64,000 nucleotides of DNA, taken from assembly GCA_051418055.1 (NCBI GenBank), contig JBPRGH010000119.1, positions 62,001 through 126,000 on the forward strand. The letters run 5' to 3'. This document shows, one piece after another, positions 34,388 to 44,786 of this stretch. Every line of letters begins with the position of its first letter. Positions within the stretch are counted from its first letter, which is position 1. The DNA comes from JBPRGH01 sp051418055. GTDB lineage: Bacteria; Bacteroidota; Bacteroidia; Cytophagales; Cyclobacteriaceae. The notes beneath the pieces are model-generated. The model saw only the letters and a program-made list of their open reading frames with translations, searched no databases and was not told the origin of the DNA. Both the position numbers and the translations under genes were made by a program.

Positions 34388-35161
34388 ATGCAAAGTCATG
34401 AAATAGATTACCTGATAAAAGGTGAAAGCATCCAGATAGTTGAAATTGAACTTGATCCTGCTGAAACTGTCATTGCAGAAGCCGGAGCTATGCTTTATAT
34501 GGAGCAAAATATCACCTTCGAAACAAAAATGGGTGATGGCTCAAATGCCGATAAAGGCTTTTTGAGTAAAATTGTATCTGCCGGAACACGCCTTTTGACA
34601 GGTGAGTCACTATTTATGACACATTTTACCAACCGTGGCAATACAAAACAAACGGTAGCTTTTTCTGCTCCTTATCCCGGTACAGTAATCCCTTTAAATC
34701 TTTCATCTTTGGCAAACCATGAAGTAATCGTTCAGAAAGATGGATTTTTATGTGCCGCCATGGGCACCAATCTTGCCATTCATTTTAATAAAAAGATTGG
34801 CTCCGGACTTATAGGAGGTGAGGGTTTTATACTTCAAAAATTAAGAGGTGACGGGATGGCCTTTGTTCATGCCGGAGGTACTGTCATAGAAAAGGAGCTT
34901 AATAATGATATCTTACGCGTTGACTCCGGATGTATTGTTGCCTTTGAATCCACTATAGATTTTGATATAACTACTGCAGGTGGTTTACGTTCCATGATCT
35001 TTGGTGGTGAAGGTATTTATCTGGCCACTTTAAAAGGAAAAGGCAAAGTCTGGCTTCAATCTATGCCTATCAGAAAACTTGTACAGGCTCTGGCTCCTTA
35101 TGGACGCAATAGCAAGAAAGAATCAGGCTCCATTTTAGGTGATTTCCTTGAGCGAAGCTAG
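34388..35161 (+). CDS. AIM24 / TIGR00266 family protein
   Basis: 257 residues with the pattern of the AIM24 family: IDYLIKGESIQIVEIELDPAETVIAEAGAMLYME near the start, then repeated beta strands and GSGLIGGEGFILQKLRGDGMAFVHAGG. The family makes a single-domain beta fold with unknown function, related to a yeast mitochondrial inner-membrane protein. It starts 6 bp after the preceding gene. Confidence 0.88.
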   Translation: MQSHEIDYLIKGESIQIVEIELDPAETVIAEAGAMLYMEQNITFETKMGDGSNADKGFLSKIVSAGTRLLTGESLFMTHFTNRGNTKQTVAFSAPYPGTVIPLNLSSLANHEVIVQKDGFLCAAMGTNLAIHFNKKIGSGLIGGEGFILQKLRGDGMAFVHAGGTVIEKELNNDILRVDSGCIVAFESTIDFDITTAGGLRSMIFGGEGIYLATLKGKGKVWLQSMPIRKLVQALAPYGRNSKKESGSILGDFLERS

Positions 35162-35211
35162 CATTATAACTTTTTCAAATATTCATTTTTCTATTATCAA
35201 TTGCCATTTTT

Positions 35212-36417
35212 ATGAAAATAGGAGTTATAAAAGAAGGTAAAGTCCCCATTGACAAAAGAGTACCTCTAACACCATCTCAGGCCAGGGAATTAATGGATAA
35301 ATTCCCTGAAATTGAAGTTGTGGTTCAATCCAGCGATATAAGGTGCTTTAGTGATGAAGAATATCGCAGTCATCAAATAAAAGTTGTAACTGATGTTGAA
35401 GATTGCGATGTATTAATGGGAGTAAAAGAAGTACCTATTGATAAATTAATACCAAATAAAACCTACTTTTTTTTCTCACATACCATCAAAGAGCAGCCGT
35501 ACAACCGTGAATTGCTTCGGAATGTGCTAAAAAATAAAATTACCCTTATTGATTATGAGGTTCTGACGAATAAAGAAGGTGTTCGCCTGGTGGCTTTTGG
35601 CCGCTATGCAGGCATTGTAGGAGCCTATAATGGCATCTGGGCATACGGAAAAAGATATAATTTATTTAATATACGCAGGGCTCATCAATGCTTTGACCTC
35701 GATGACCTTAAAAATGAATATCAAAAGGTAAAATTACCCGCAATTAAAATTGCCCTTACAGGTGGGGGAAGAGTTGCACGTGGTGCTATGGAGGTACTTA
35801 ACGGAATGGGGATTCGTAAAGTGACCCCGGCTGAATACCTCAACAGGTATTTTAATGAGCCTGTATATGTACAACTAAATTCACGTGATTATCATAAACG
35901 TAGAGAAGGTGGAAATTATAGCCGAAGTGAATTTTTTGAAAACCCTGAGAAGTATGAAAGTGAATTCATTAAATATACTAAAGCAACTGATCTGATGGTT
36001 GCCGGGGCATTCTGGGATCCGCGTGCACCGGTACTTTTTGAGCGCAAGGATATTTTAAGAGAAGATTTTAAAATACGGGTGATTGCAGATATCACCTGTG
36101 ATATAGAAGGATCTATACCTTCTACTAAAAAACCTACCACTATTGATGAACCCATCTACGATTTTAATCCAAGTGATGATCGTGTTGAGCCTCCTTTAAA
36201 AGAAGAAGGTAACATAACAGTAATGGCAGTTGATAACCTGCCATGTGAACTGCCGCGGGATGCTTCAGAAGATTTTGGACGCGAATTGGTTGATAATGTA
36301 CTTCCTTACCTTATAAAAAAAGATACTGAAGAAGTAATTGAAGGCGCTACAATTGCAAAAGATGGAAATTTAACACAACAATTTGCCTACCTTACGGATT
36401 ATGTAGGTAAGTTATGA
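35212..36417 (+). CDS. Saccharopine/lysine dehydrogenase-like NAD(P) oxidoreductase
   Basis: 401 residues of the alanine dehydrogenase/pyridine nucleotide transhydrogenase-like group. The N-terminal part has IGVIKEGKVPIDKRVPLTP and VLMGVKEVPIDKLI (substrate domain), then IALTGGGRVARGAMEVL (about 182-198) as the nucleotide fold. These suit saccharopine dehydrogenase (lysine-forming) or a close relative. Exact substrate not certain. The stop overlaps the next ATG. Confidence 0.78.
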   Translation: MKIGVIKEGKVPIDKRVPLTPSQARELMDKFPEIEVVVQSSDIRCFSDEEYRSHQIKVVTDVEDCDVLMGVKEVPIDKLIPNKTYFFFSHTIKEQPYNRELLRNVLKNKITLIDYEVLTNKEGVRLVAFGRYAGIVGAYNGIWAYGKRYNLFNIRRAHQCFDLDDLKNEYQKVKLPAIKIALTGGGRVARGAMEVLNGMGIRKVTPAEYLNRYFNEPVYVQLNSRDYHKRREGGNYSRSEFFENPEKYESEFIKYTKATDLMVAGAFWDPRAPVLFERKDILREDFKIRVIADITCDIEGSIPSTKKPTTIDEPIYDFNPSDDRVEPPLKEEGNITVMAVDNLPCELPRDASEDFGRELVDNVLPYLIKKDTEEVIEGATIAKDGNLTQQFAYLTDYVGKL

Positions 36418-37010
36418 CCTTTCATGAAACAGAACTTATAAAAAAGTCCAGGCAGCATGCAGCGGAGATACTTCAAACTTTGCCTGATGAATTTTACTAC
36501 CATAATTTAGTACATACTGAAGAAGTTGTAGCTGCAGCTATTGAAATCGGCAAAAATTCGGGACTTACAGTAAAGCAAATAGAAGATGTAGTAATTGCTG
36601 CCTGGTACCATGATCTTGGCTATAGCAAAAATGTAGATAACCATGAGGAGGAGAGCGTAAAAATCATGGAAGAGCAGTTGCTGAAATGGAAGCAGCCAAA
36701 AGAAAGGATCCAGAATATCGCTGCCCTCATCAGAGCCACAAAAATCCCTCAATCCTGTCCTTCACTTGAGTCTAAGGTGTTATGCGATGCTGATCTTTAC
36801 CATCTATCCCATAAAAAATTTGAAAAAAAGTCAGAAGATCTACGCAAGGAGATAAATGCACTTAAGAATCTGGAAGTTTCCAGGGAAGAGTGGCGGAGAC
36901 TTAGCCTTAATTTTTTATCAACTCATAATTATTTTACAAAATATGCACAGGAAAACCTTGGGCCAAAAAAAGAACATAATCTTGAAATGCTAAAGGATCA
37001 GGATCAATGA
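36414..37010 (+). CDS. HD-domain phosphohydrolase family protein
   Basis: 198 residues. HD-motif ligands are visible: YHNLVHTEEVV (first His), AAWYHDLGY (HD pair) and a later CDADLYHLS (Asp). Such proteins hydrolyse nucleotides or phosphate esters with a metal centre. The substrate is unknown. It is coupled to the upstream dehydrogenase and convergent with ppk1, overlapping it by 7 bp at the 3' ends. Confidence 0.8.
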   Translation: MTFHETELIKKSRQHAAEILQTLPDEFYYHNLVHTEEVVAAAIEIGKNSGLTVKQIEDVVIAAWYHDLGYSKNVDNHEEESVKIMEEQLLKWKQPKERIQNIAALIRATKIPQSCPSLESKVLCDADLYHLSHKKFEKKSEDLRKEINALKNLEVSREEWRRLSLNFLSTHNYFTKYAQENLGPKKEHNLEMLKDQDQ

Positions 37011-39088
37011 TTTTGAGCTTTTTCTTTTTCCTTTAAATATTTATAAAAATCAATCTGTGATCGTATTTTATCCTTTCCCTCATCTGTATTTATATTTCTA
37101 AGATTTTTATCCAGAACAGTTGCTTTTACATTATCATTTAATTGTATCTGTAGAAATTTTCTAATCTCTTCCTGTAGCGCCTTATCTTTTAAAGGATATA
37201 CAACTTCAATTCTACGATACAAATTTCTTTTCATCCAGTCTGCTGATCCTGAATAAAACTCTTCTTTTCCATCATTATAAAAATAAAAAATTCGGGTGTG
37301 TTCAAGATATCGGTCAACAATACGGGTAGCATTAATATTCTCACTCAGGCCGGGAATACCGGGTCGTAAACAACAAATGGCCCTGATAATTAAATCGACT
37401 TTTACACCAGCGTTACTCGCCTCATATAGCTTATCAATCATAACTTCATCCTGAATATTATTTAACTTCAGAATGATATGAGCATCTTTACCAGCTTTAG
37501 CATTTTTGATCTCCCGATCTATTAAATTTATAAAAAATTCCTGCAGATTAAACTGAGCTACAAAAAGATCCTTAAAATCTATATTTTCTTCTTTTTTCGG
37601 GTTATTGAGGTATTTAAAAAGCTTCAGGAGCTCCTTATTCATTTTTTTATCAGAGGTAAATAAAGCGATATCTGCATATGTAGTTGCTGTTTTTTCATTA
37701 AAATTACCCGTTCCATAAAAGCCATATAAAGCTTTTTTATCCTTTTCCCTACGCTGTATCAGTGCTACTTTTGCATGGACCTTGAGGCCTGGAATACTGT
37801 AAATAATATTTACACCAGCCTCTTTCATTCGCTCAGCCCATTTTAAATTATTTGCCTCATCAAATCGGGCCTTAATTTCAACAAATACAGTTACTTTCTT
37901 TCCGTTTTTTGCCGCGCTTATTAAAGCATTACTGATGAATGATTCCTCCGCAATTCTATAAAAAGTGGCATAAATATGCGTGGTATTGGGATCAAGGGCA
38001 GCTTCATTAAAGAACCGCAATACATAATCGTAGGTTTGATAAGGAAAATGTACCAGCACATCTTTCTTGTTTATACCTTCAAATATCGATGAATAATTAT
38101 CCAGATAATTGCAATTAAGGGTAGGTTGAGGTTCATATTCAAGTTTAGGGGCTACAGGATTTTTTAAATCCATCAGATCATGCATATTATGATATATTCC
38201 GCCGGGAACAAGATCTTCATTACTCAACTCATAAGTTTCCTGAAGAAAAGAAAGCATATCTGCAGGCATACGGCTGTCATAAAGAAAGCGTGATGGAACT
38301 CCTAAATTCCTTTTCTTTATCTGTTTCTGTATTTTCTTGACCAGATTACCTGAAAATTCATCTTCAATATTCAGATCAGCATCGCGGTTCAATTTAATAC
38401 TGTAGCTTCTCTTAATCGTATAGCCCGAAAAAATAAAATCAAGATTTTCTTTTATAACGTCTTCTATTGCAATGAAATAATATTGATCGTTTATTTCAGG
38501 AAGTTCTATAAACCTTTCAATATGGTCGGTGGGTACTTTTACTTTACCATAACACTTATCACAGTCATTTCTTCGTTCTAGTTCAGTGATCAGGTATAGC
38601 GCCCGGTTTTCTAAAAAGGGAGGCGCTGCCATATCACCACTGATAATAACCGGTTGCAGGTAGGATAATATTTTACTTTTAAAATAGTGTTCGAGATAAT
38701 CTTTATGTGCTTTCTTAATAGCCTGATTGCGATACAGGGTGATGCCGTTTTTTTTAAGCTCAGGAAGAATTTCTTCCTTTTTTATCCGCCCAAATTCCTG
38801 CTGCTGACGATTGACGGTCGTTAATATTTTCTTTAATAGAGTTTTCGGAGCGGTTTCAAATTGCTTATTTATTTTTTTCTTATCGATATCTACCACACTT
38901 CGTAAGGCCGCAACCCTCACGCGGAAATATTCATCAAGATTTGAAGAATAAATCCCTAAGAACCGTATTCGCTCATATAACGGCACATTAGGATCCGCCG
39001 CCTCCATAAGTACCCTTTCATTAAAAGATAACCAGCTTAAATCCCGGTCTATATATTTTTGTTCCTCTACAGTAAGATCAATTGACAT
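37004..39088 (-). CDS. ppk1: Polyphosphate kinase 1
   Basis: 694 residues. It builds polyphosphate from ATP. PPK1 traits: the N-terminal YIDRDLSWLSFNERVL, the phosphorylated His region PGLKVHAKVALI, then YGFYGTGNFNEKTATTYADIALF, and a C-terminal FYSGSADWMKRNLYRRIEVVYPL. Full length is typical. Polyphosphate also helps with metal stress, but this gene belongs to the chromosome and not the cargo. Confidence 0.96.
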   Translation of the reverse strand: MSIDLTVEEQKYIDRDLSWLSFNERVLMEAADPNVPLYERIRFLGIYSSNLDEYFRVRVAALRSVVDIDKKKINKQFETAPKTLLKKILTTVNRQQQEFGRIKKEEILPELKKNGITLYRNQAIKKAHKDYLEHYFKSKILSYLQPVIISGDMAAPPFLENRALYLITELERRNDCDKCYGKVKVPTDHIERFIELPEINDQYYFIAIEDVIKENLDFIFSGYTIKRSYSIKLNRDADLNIEDEFSGNLVKKIQKQIKKRNLGVPSRFLYDSRMPADMLSFLQETYELSNEDLVPGGIYHNMHDLMDLKNPVAPKLEYEPQPTLNCNYLDNYSSIFEGINKKDVLVHFPYQTYDYVLRFFNEAALDPNTTHIYATFYRIAEESFISNALISAAKNGKKVTVFVEIKARFDEANNLKWAERMKEAGVNIIYSIPGLKVHAKVALIQRREKDKKALYGFYGTGNFNEKTATTYADIALFTSDKKMNKELLKLFKYLNNPKKEENIDFKDLFVAQFNLQEFFINLIDREIKNAKAGKDAHIILKLNNIQDEVMIDKLYEASNAGVKVDLIIRAICCLRPGIPGLSENINATRIVDRYLEHTRIFYFYNDGKEEFYSGSADWMKRNLYRRIEVVYPLKDKALQEEIRKFLQIQLNDNVKATVLDKNLRNINTDEGKDKIRSQIDFYKYLKEKEKAQNH

Positions 39089-39145
39089 GTTTAATGATTA
39101 AAACCGTCATGATAACAGATAAAACAAATCAAAGTTGTAGAAAAT

Positions 39146-39178
39146 AAAAAACCCCAAGGATTACTCCCCGGGGTTTTT
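39146..39178 (-). terminator. Terminator after atpC
   Basis: Arms aaaaaacccc (39,146-39,155) and ggggttttt (39,170-39,178) around a 14-base centre, with A and T tracts on either side; likely works in both directions between atpC and ppk1. Confidence 0.8.
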
Positions 39179-39196
39179 AAAATAAGATTTATTAAA

Positions 39197-39454
39197 TTAA
39201 GCTGCCACTTCTCCCTCTAAACCATCAGCAAGAAGAACTGCTTTATTATTTAGTACCTCTACAACACCACCAGTAATAATTACCTGATGAGCGCCGCTTT
39301 TATCTTTATATACAACTTTTCCCTCACGTAAAGTACTTATCAAAGGGGCATGGTCATTCATAACCTGAAAAGAACCATCAACACCCGGAAAAGTAGCAAT
39401 AGTAACTTCTCCTTCAAATACCTTTTTAGCTGGTGTAACGATTTCGAGAAACAT
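39197..39454 (-). CDS. atpC: ATP synthase epsilon subunit
   Basis: 85 residues, the beta-sandwich part of F1 epsilon: FLEIVTPAKKVFEGEV, TFPGVDGSFQVMNDHAPLIS and a strand-rich middle. The helical C-terminal hairpin seen in E. coli epsilon is absent, as is usual in Bacteroidota. It follows atpD by 47 bp. Confidence 0.93.
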   Translation of the reverse strand: MFLEIVTPAKKVFEGEVTIATFPGVDGSFQVMNDHAPLISTLREGKVVYKDKSGAHQVIITGGVVEVLNNKAVLLADGLEGEVAA

Positions 39455-39501
39455 AATTTATAAGATTAAGGCCGCCTCGCGACGGATCGTAAATTTCAAT
39501 T

Positions 39502-41001
39502 TTATTTTGTTTCGGCAAGCATTTTCTCACCCTTAGCAATTGCCTCATCAATATTACCTACAAGGTTAAATGACATTTCAGGAAGGTGATCAAGTTCTCC
39601 GTCCATAATCATATTAAATCCTTTGATAGTGTCTTTAATATCAACAAGAACACCTTTCAGGCCTGTAAACTGCTCAGCAACATGGAAAGGCTGGGACAAG
39701 AATCGTTGTACACGACGTGCTCGGTGTACTACTTCCTTATCCTCATCAGAAAGCTCATCCATACCGAGAATAGCAATAATATCCTGAAGCTCTTTGTAAC
39801 GCTGAAGGATCTCCTTCACACGCTGTGCACAGTCATAGTGCTCATCACCTAAAACTTCTGCGCTAAGGATCCGTGAAGTAGAATCCAAAGGATCCACAGC
39901 AGGATAAATTCCTAACTCAGCAATTTTACGGGATAATACTGTAGTAGCATCAAGGTGAGCAAACGTTGTAGCAGGGGCAGGGTCAGTTAAATCATCAGCA
40001 GGTACATATACTGCCTGTACTGAAGTAATTGATCCACGCTTAGTAGAAGTAATCCTTTCCTGCATGGCACCCATCTCTGTAGCAAGTGTAGGCTGATAAC
40101 CCACCGCAGAAGGCATACGACCTAAAAGAGCAGACACCTCAGACCCGGCTTGTGTAAAACGGAAGATGTTGTCAATAAAGAATAGAATATCCCTACCCTG
40201 ACCTGTTCCATCTCCATCACGGAAATATTCGGCAATAGTAAGACCGCTCAAAGCAACACGTGCACGTGCACCCGGAGGCTCATTCATCTGGCCAAATACG
40301 AAAGTTGCTTTAGAATCTTTGAGAGCTTGTTTATCGACTTTTGTAAGATCCCATCCACCTTCTTCCATTGAATGGCGGAAACCTTCACCATAATTCACAA
40401 TGCCTGATTCAAGCATCTCACGAAGAAGGTCATTACCCTCACGTGTACGCTCACCAACACCGGCAAATACTGAAAGACCGGAATAAGCTTTTGCAATGTT
40501 ATTGATAAGCTCCTGGATCAACACGGTTTTACCAACACCGGCACCACCAAATAAACCGATCTTACCACCTTTAGCATAAGGCTCAATAAGATCAATGACT
40601 TTAATCCCTGTATATAATACTTCTGTAGAAGTAGTAAGTTCTTCAAATTTTGGTGCAGAGCGGTGAATAGGTAATGTACCTGTTCCTTCCGGCTGGTCGA
40701 TACCATCGATTGCTTCGCCAACTACATTAAAAAGTCTCCCTTTTATACCTTCACCTGTAGGCATTTGAATAGGTGACCCTGTATCAACAACTTCCATCCC
40801 TCTCACAAAACCTTCGGTACTATCCATCGCGATAGTACGTACACGATCTTCACCTAAATGTTGCTGGGTCTCTAAAACCACCTTCTGCCCATTTGCCTTG
40901 GTTACTTCCAATGCATCTAATATATTAGGTAATTTGGAGTTGTCGAAGCTTACGTCAACAACTGGTCCAATCACCTGTGCTACTTTTCCGATATTAGCCA
41001 T
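39502..41001 (-). CDS. atpD: ATP synthase beta subunit
   Basis: 499 residues from the ATG at 41,001 (MANIGKVAQVIGPVVDVSF); an upstream in-frame ATG at 41,052 adds an atypical 17-residue prefix. Catalytic marks: Walker A GLFGGAGVGKTVLI, ILFFIDNIFRFTQAGSEVSALLGRMPSAVGYQ, and the GER motif in FAGVGERTREGNDL. Only atpD and atpC are here, so the rest of the F0F1 operon lies elsewhere, a common arrangement in this phylum. Confidence 0.98.
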   Translation of the reverse strand: MANIGKVAQVIGPVVDVSFDNSKLPNILDALEVTKANGQKVVLETQQHLGEDRVRTIAMDSTEGFVRGMEVVDTGSPIQMPTGEGIKGRLFNVVGEAIDGIDQPEGTGTLPIHRSAPKFEELTTSTEVLYTGIKVIDLIEPYAKGGKIGLFGGAGVGKTVLIQELINNIAKAYSGLSVFAGVGERTREGNDLLREMLESGIVNYGEGFRHSMEEGGWDLTKVDKQALKDSKATFVFGQMNEPPGARARVALSGLTIAEYFRDGDGTGQGRDILFFIDNIFRFTQAGSEVSALLGRMPSAVGYQPTLATEMGAMQERITSTKRGSITSVQAVYVPADDLTDPAPATTFAHLDATTVLSRKIAELGIYPAVDPLDSTSRILSAEVLGDEHYDCAQRVKEILQRYKELQDIIAILGMDELSDEDKEVVHRARRVQRFLSQPFHVAEQFTGLKGVLVDIKDTIKGFNMIMDGELDHLPEMSFNLVGNIDEAIAKGEKMLAETK

Positions 41002-41124
41002 TTTGGTATTTTTAAAATATGCGTTTATTAGCCTATTAATTTCAGAGTGCAAAATTACTGCGAAATTAAGTGAATGCCAAAACCACTGACTTTTTTTATT
41101 ACCAAGAAGTTAATAAAATATTAC

Positions 41125-42339
41125 TTACGCCGGGAGTACGATCCTAAAGGTTGTACCTACACCTTCCTCCGTCCATTTTACGAAGATTTTTCCCTGATGA
41201 TAATTCTCAATAATTCGCTTTACCAGGGCAAGGCCTAAGCCCCAGCCTCTTTTTTTAGTAGTATACCCGGGATTAAAAACATTTTTAACATTAGATTTTG
41301 GGATCCCTCTTCCGTTATCTTTCACATCAATGAATATTCTGTTCTCGCTCCCTCTTAAGATCCTTATCATTATATTTCCCTCCGGATGCTGAATAGCATC
41401 TGCCGCATTCTTTACCAGGTTTTCAAGGACCCATTCAAATAATGAAATATTTAATTTTGCTTTTATTTCGTCTGAAAGAGCTACAATATTAATTGTTATT
41501 TTATTGGAGATCCGTGGTTTCAGATAACTGATGGTATTCTCTACTACATCATTAACATTTTCTTCTTTTAATAAAGGTGCACTTCCAATACTGGAGAATC
41601 GCTCTGTGATCAACTCCAGTCGATAAATATCCTTATCCAGCTCATCCATGACAACAGATTGAGAGGCCAGTTCCGGATTTTCCCTTAGATGCTCCATCCA
41701 GGCCAGTAGCGAAGAAATTGGGGTGCCAAGCTGATGAGCCGTCTCTTTTGCCATCCCTACCCAGACCCTGTTCTGCTCGGCAGATCTCGAATAATTAAAG
41801 GCGAGATAAGCGACCAAAGCCAGAAAGGCAATAACAGACAATTGAATATAAGGATATGCCCTTAATTCATACAAGAGGTCGGAATTCCGGTAGTAGACTT
41901 TCTGTATGGCATAAATATTCCCTTCCTCATCGATATTTGGTATTTCAATAGGCTCATATGCATTGCGCATAACCCTGATCTCATTTTGAAGCTTCTTTGT
42001 AATTTCATCCGGCGATAAAGACGCAGAATCCAAATCAATGTTTCTAAAAAACTGAACATTACCTGCATCGTCAACTAAAATTGTTGGGATCGAATTGTTT
42101 TGAAAAAGGATCTCATTTGTTACAAAATATACTTCACTATCACCAGATTGATTAAAGGTATATTCCAGGGCTTTGGCATATAGCTCAACCTGGCGCTTTT
42201 CGCGCGCTTTGAGATTTTTTACCAGCAGATTCGTATAATATATAGATCCTACACTTACTAATAAAGCTGTCGCAATGACAATCCATTTTATTGTGGATTT
42301 ATTTTTTTCAAAATCAAATAATTGTGTAGCTGAGGTCAT
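41125..42339 (-). CDS. Sensor histidine kinase
   Basis: 404 residues from ATG 42,339. Two membrane helices (about 18-38 and 158-176) enclose a periplasmic sensor of about 120 residues. The kinase core has the H-box AKETAHQLGTPISSLLAW, the N-box ENLVKNAADAI, DVKDNGRGIP (G1) and GWGLGLALVKRIIENYH (G2). There is no HAMP domain visible and no response-regulator gene next to it, so its partner is encoded elsewhere. Similar orphan kinases are common in Cytophagales. Confidence 0.88.
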   Translation of the reverse strand: MTSATQLFDFEKNKSTIKWIVIATALLVSVGSIYYTNLLVKNLKAREKRQVELYAKALEYTFNQSGDSEVYFVTNEILFQNNSIPTILVDDAGNVQFFRNIDLDSASLSPDEITKKLQNEIRVMRNAYEPIEIPNIDEEGNIYAIQKVYYRNSDLLYELRAYPYIQLSVIAFLALVAYLAFNYSRSAEQNRVWVGMAKETAHQLGTPISSLLAWMEHLRENPELASQSVVMDELDKDIYRLELITERFSSIGSAPLLKEENVNDVVENTISYLKPRISNKITINIVALSDEIKAKLNISLFEWVLENLVKNAADAIQHPEGNIMIRILRGSENRIFIDVKDNGRGIPKSNVKNVFNPGYTTKKRGWGLGLALVKRIIENYHQGKIFVKWTEEGVGTTFRIVLPA

Positions 42340-42441
42340 CAAATTAGAAACAGGACTGAAAAGTAATTATTGTCTGCCACAAATAAAAAAGGCCACACAT
42401 TTTTTTGTGCAGCCTTTTAACCTGAAAACCAAATTATCAAA

Positions 42442-43767
42442 TCAATTTCGGGCCATAAGCCATTTTCCCAAAGTTTTATAGCTGACTTTTGTGCCATGCA
42501 TTAAAATCCCAATACGATAGATCCTTCCGGCTAGCCATATCGTAAAGACAAACCCGCCAATCAATAAGATCATGGAAAGAATCAATTCCCAAACAGGGAC
42601 CTCAAATCCTATTCTTCCCATCATAACTATTGGAGAAGTGAATGGTATAATAGATAACCAAAAACTGGGACCTCCATGTGGATCATCAAGGACAAACATA
42701 AACAAGCCCATAAATCCTATGATAATGGGTAACATTATTGGAAACATAAACTGCTGGGCATCCGATTGATTTTCAACAGCTGAACCAACCGCAGCAAATA
42801 ATGCGCCGTACAATAAAAACCCTCCAACAAAATAAACTATAAAACAAAAAGCTATATAACCAAAAGGTATGGCATTCCATTGAGCTATCACCTGCTGAAA
42901 ATCAGGATCCTGCCCTAATGATGTAGAGGCCTGTGCCTCCGGCAAATTTTGCATCACTCCTGAAGCCATATCAGCACCTGAAGCATCAAATCCAAAATAA
43001 GTTAAAGTTATACTGCTCAAGATAGTGATAAGCACCAACCAGATAAGTATCTGTGTAAGGCCAACTGCCGCAACTCCTAATACTTTACCTAACATAAGCT
43101 GGAAAGGCCTGACAGTAGAAACAATAATTTCAACAATTTTATTATTCTTTTCCTCGATCACACCCTGCATGACCTGGGCGCCATATACAAAAAGAAAAAT
43201 ATAGATCAACATACCTGTAGCATAACCTATTCCGCTGGCCCATCCGGCGCTGCTGATTTTTTCCTCACCGGTTTCAGTTACATTAATGGAAGCTATGGAA
43301 ATATTCGACTTCAGGCTATCCAGTGTCTCCTTAGTTATTCCTGACCTTTTCAATTTGATCTCCTCCAGGCTTCTTTCCACCTCCTTTTCTATATCACTGA
43401 TCACAGTAATGCTTGGGTTTTCCCTGCTGTAAAAAGTAACTCCCGCGGGATCATCTACATTCAGCTCAGGTACATATAAAAGCCCGAAATCTCCCGTTTC
43501 GCTAAAGGCTGTTTTGGCCTGTTCAAGGTCAAGATCAACTTTCACAAAATTAAATCGCGAGGTTTCTTCAAAATTTAATAAGCCGCTTTCATCAACTACC
43601 TGTACTACTTTAATTTCGGCATTTAATTTTTCCTGTACTGCGACATAGGCCATTCCCCCTATTATTAATGGAAATATCAACGGTACAAGCAGAGTAGCTA
43701 TTAAGAAAGACTTCTTTTGAACCCTGCTTAAATATTCTCTTTTTATAATTAATAAAATCTTATTCAT
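42442..43767 (-). CDS. ABC-2 type exporter permease
   Basis: 441 residues. One N-terminal membrane helix (about 20-46) is followed by a large extracytoplasmic loop (about 47-180) and five or more C-terminal helices (GMLIYIFLFVYGAQVMQGVIEEK, LGVAAVGLTQILIWLVLIT, and others). EEKNNKIVEIIVSTV is a family mark of NatB/YhaP-type permeases. It starts 8 bp inside the ATPase gene upstream, so the two form one transporter. Substrate unknown. Confidence 0.87.
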   Translation of the reverse strand: MNKILLIIKREYLSRVQKKSFLIATLLVPLIFPLIIGGMAYVAVQEKLNAEIKVVQVVDESGLLNFEETSRFNFVKVDLDLEQAKTAFSETGDFGLLYVPELNVDDPAGVTFYSRENPSITVISDIEKEVERSLEEIKLKRSGITKETLDSLKSNISIASINVTETGEEKISSAGWASGIGYATGMLIYIFLFVYGAQVMQGVIEEKNNKIVEIIVSTVRPFQLMLGKVLGVAAVGLTQILIWLVLITILSSITLTYFGFDASGADMASGVMQNLPEAQASTSLGQDPDFQQVIAQWNAIPFGYIAFCFIVYFVGGFLLYGALFAAVGSAVENQSDAQQFMFPIMLPIIIGFMGLFMFVLDDPHGGPSFWLSIIPFTSPIVMMGRIGFEVPVWELILSMILLIGGFVFTIWLAGRIYRIGILMHGTKVSYKTLGKWLMARN

Positions 43768-44677
43768 TGCTTCCTCCTTCCCTCACCTGAGAAATAAATA
43801 TTTCATTTATGGTAGGTATCTTTTCCAGGAAAGAATAAACCTCCACCTGTTGAATCAAAGCCTGCAACAGCTCATTAGGAGACTGCTGCTGCTCAAGCTT
43901 TATCAGTGACTGGTTATAACCTTCTTCTATATGTTTTGAATCCAACATCCTGTATTTTTCAGCTAAGCCATTTAGATCCCCTTTAAACTGTACCTGAAAA
44001 GTATTGGTACTAAATTGACGTTTGATATCTGATTTTTTTCCCTCGAGGATTACATTCGCCTTATTTATTAATGCAATATGATCACATAATTCCTCTACTG
44101 ATTCCATTCGATGGGTTGAAAAGATGATGGTACTGCCATTCTTTTTTAATTCAAAAATCTCATCTTTAATAAGATTGGCATTTATCGGGTCAAAACCGCT
44201 AAAAGGTTCATCAAGTATTACAAGTTCGGGCTCATGCAGGATAGTAGAGATAAACTGTATTTTTTGAGCCATACCTTTCGAGAGGTCCTCAATTTTTTTA
44301 TTCCACCACTCAAAGATCTCCAGCTTTTTCGTCCACTGCTTACTTCTTATCACAGCTTCCTTTCTTGACATCCCTCTTAATTGAGCAAGATAAACCAGCT
44401 GCTCTCCCACCTTCATTTTCTTATACAAGCCTCTTTCTTCAGGCATATAACCGATCCTGCTGATATGTTTTGGGTTTAATTTTTCACCATTGATAAAGAT
44501 ATCCCCTGTATCAGCTTCTATTATCTGATTTATAATTCTTATTAATGTAGTCTTTCCTGCTCCATTTGGCCCTAGTAAACCAAAAATGGTTTGTTTTGGG
44601 ATACTTAGATTAACCCCTGCCAGTGCAACATGATTACCGTAAGTTTTTTTTACATTTTCAGCTCTTAATGCTTCCAT
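43760..44677 (-). CDS. ABC transporter ATP-binding protein
   Basis: 305 residues. Walker A GLLGPNGAGKTTLIR, signature DLSKGMAQKIQFI, Walker B LVILDEPFSGFDP, and H-loop STHRMESVEEL are all intact. A C-terminal domain of about 85 residues (DUF4162-like) is typical of NatA-type exporters. Partner of the permease immediately downstream. Confidence 0.93.
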   Translation of the reverse strand: MEALRAENVKKTYGNHVALAGVNLSIPKQTIFGLLGPNGAGKTTLIRIINQIIEADTGDIFINGEKLNPKHISRIGYMPEERGLYKKMKVGEQLVYLAQLRGMSRKEAVIRSKQWTKKLEIFEWWNKKIEDLSKGMAQKIQFISTILHEPELVILDEPFSGFDPINANLIKDEIFELKKNGSTIIFSTHRMESVEELCDHIALINKANVILEGKKSDIKRQFSTNTFQVQFKGDLNGLAEKYRMLDSKHIEEGYNQSLIKLEQQQSPNELLQALIQQVEVYSFLEKIPTINEIFISQVREGGSNE

Positions 44678-44786
44678 GGCTTAAATTATTTCAAAAGCCG
44701 AAATTATTAAATTCTTTTGGTAATCTTACATAGACTATAGAATTTAGGCTAAGCGGTTTTATAAGTATCGCTAAGAGAATATTTCC

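Noticed and set aside
39502..41052. Longer AtpD starting at 41,052
   Set aside because: The extra 17 residues are atypical; the ATG at 41,001 gives the standard start MANIGKV.
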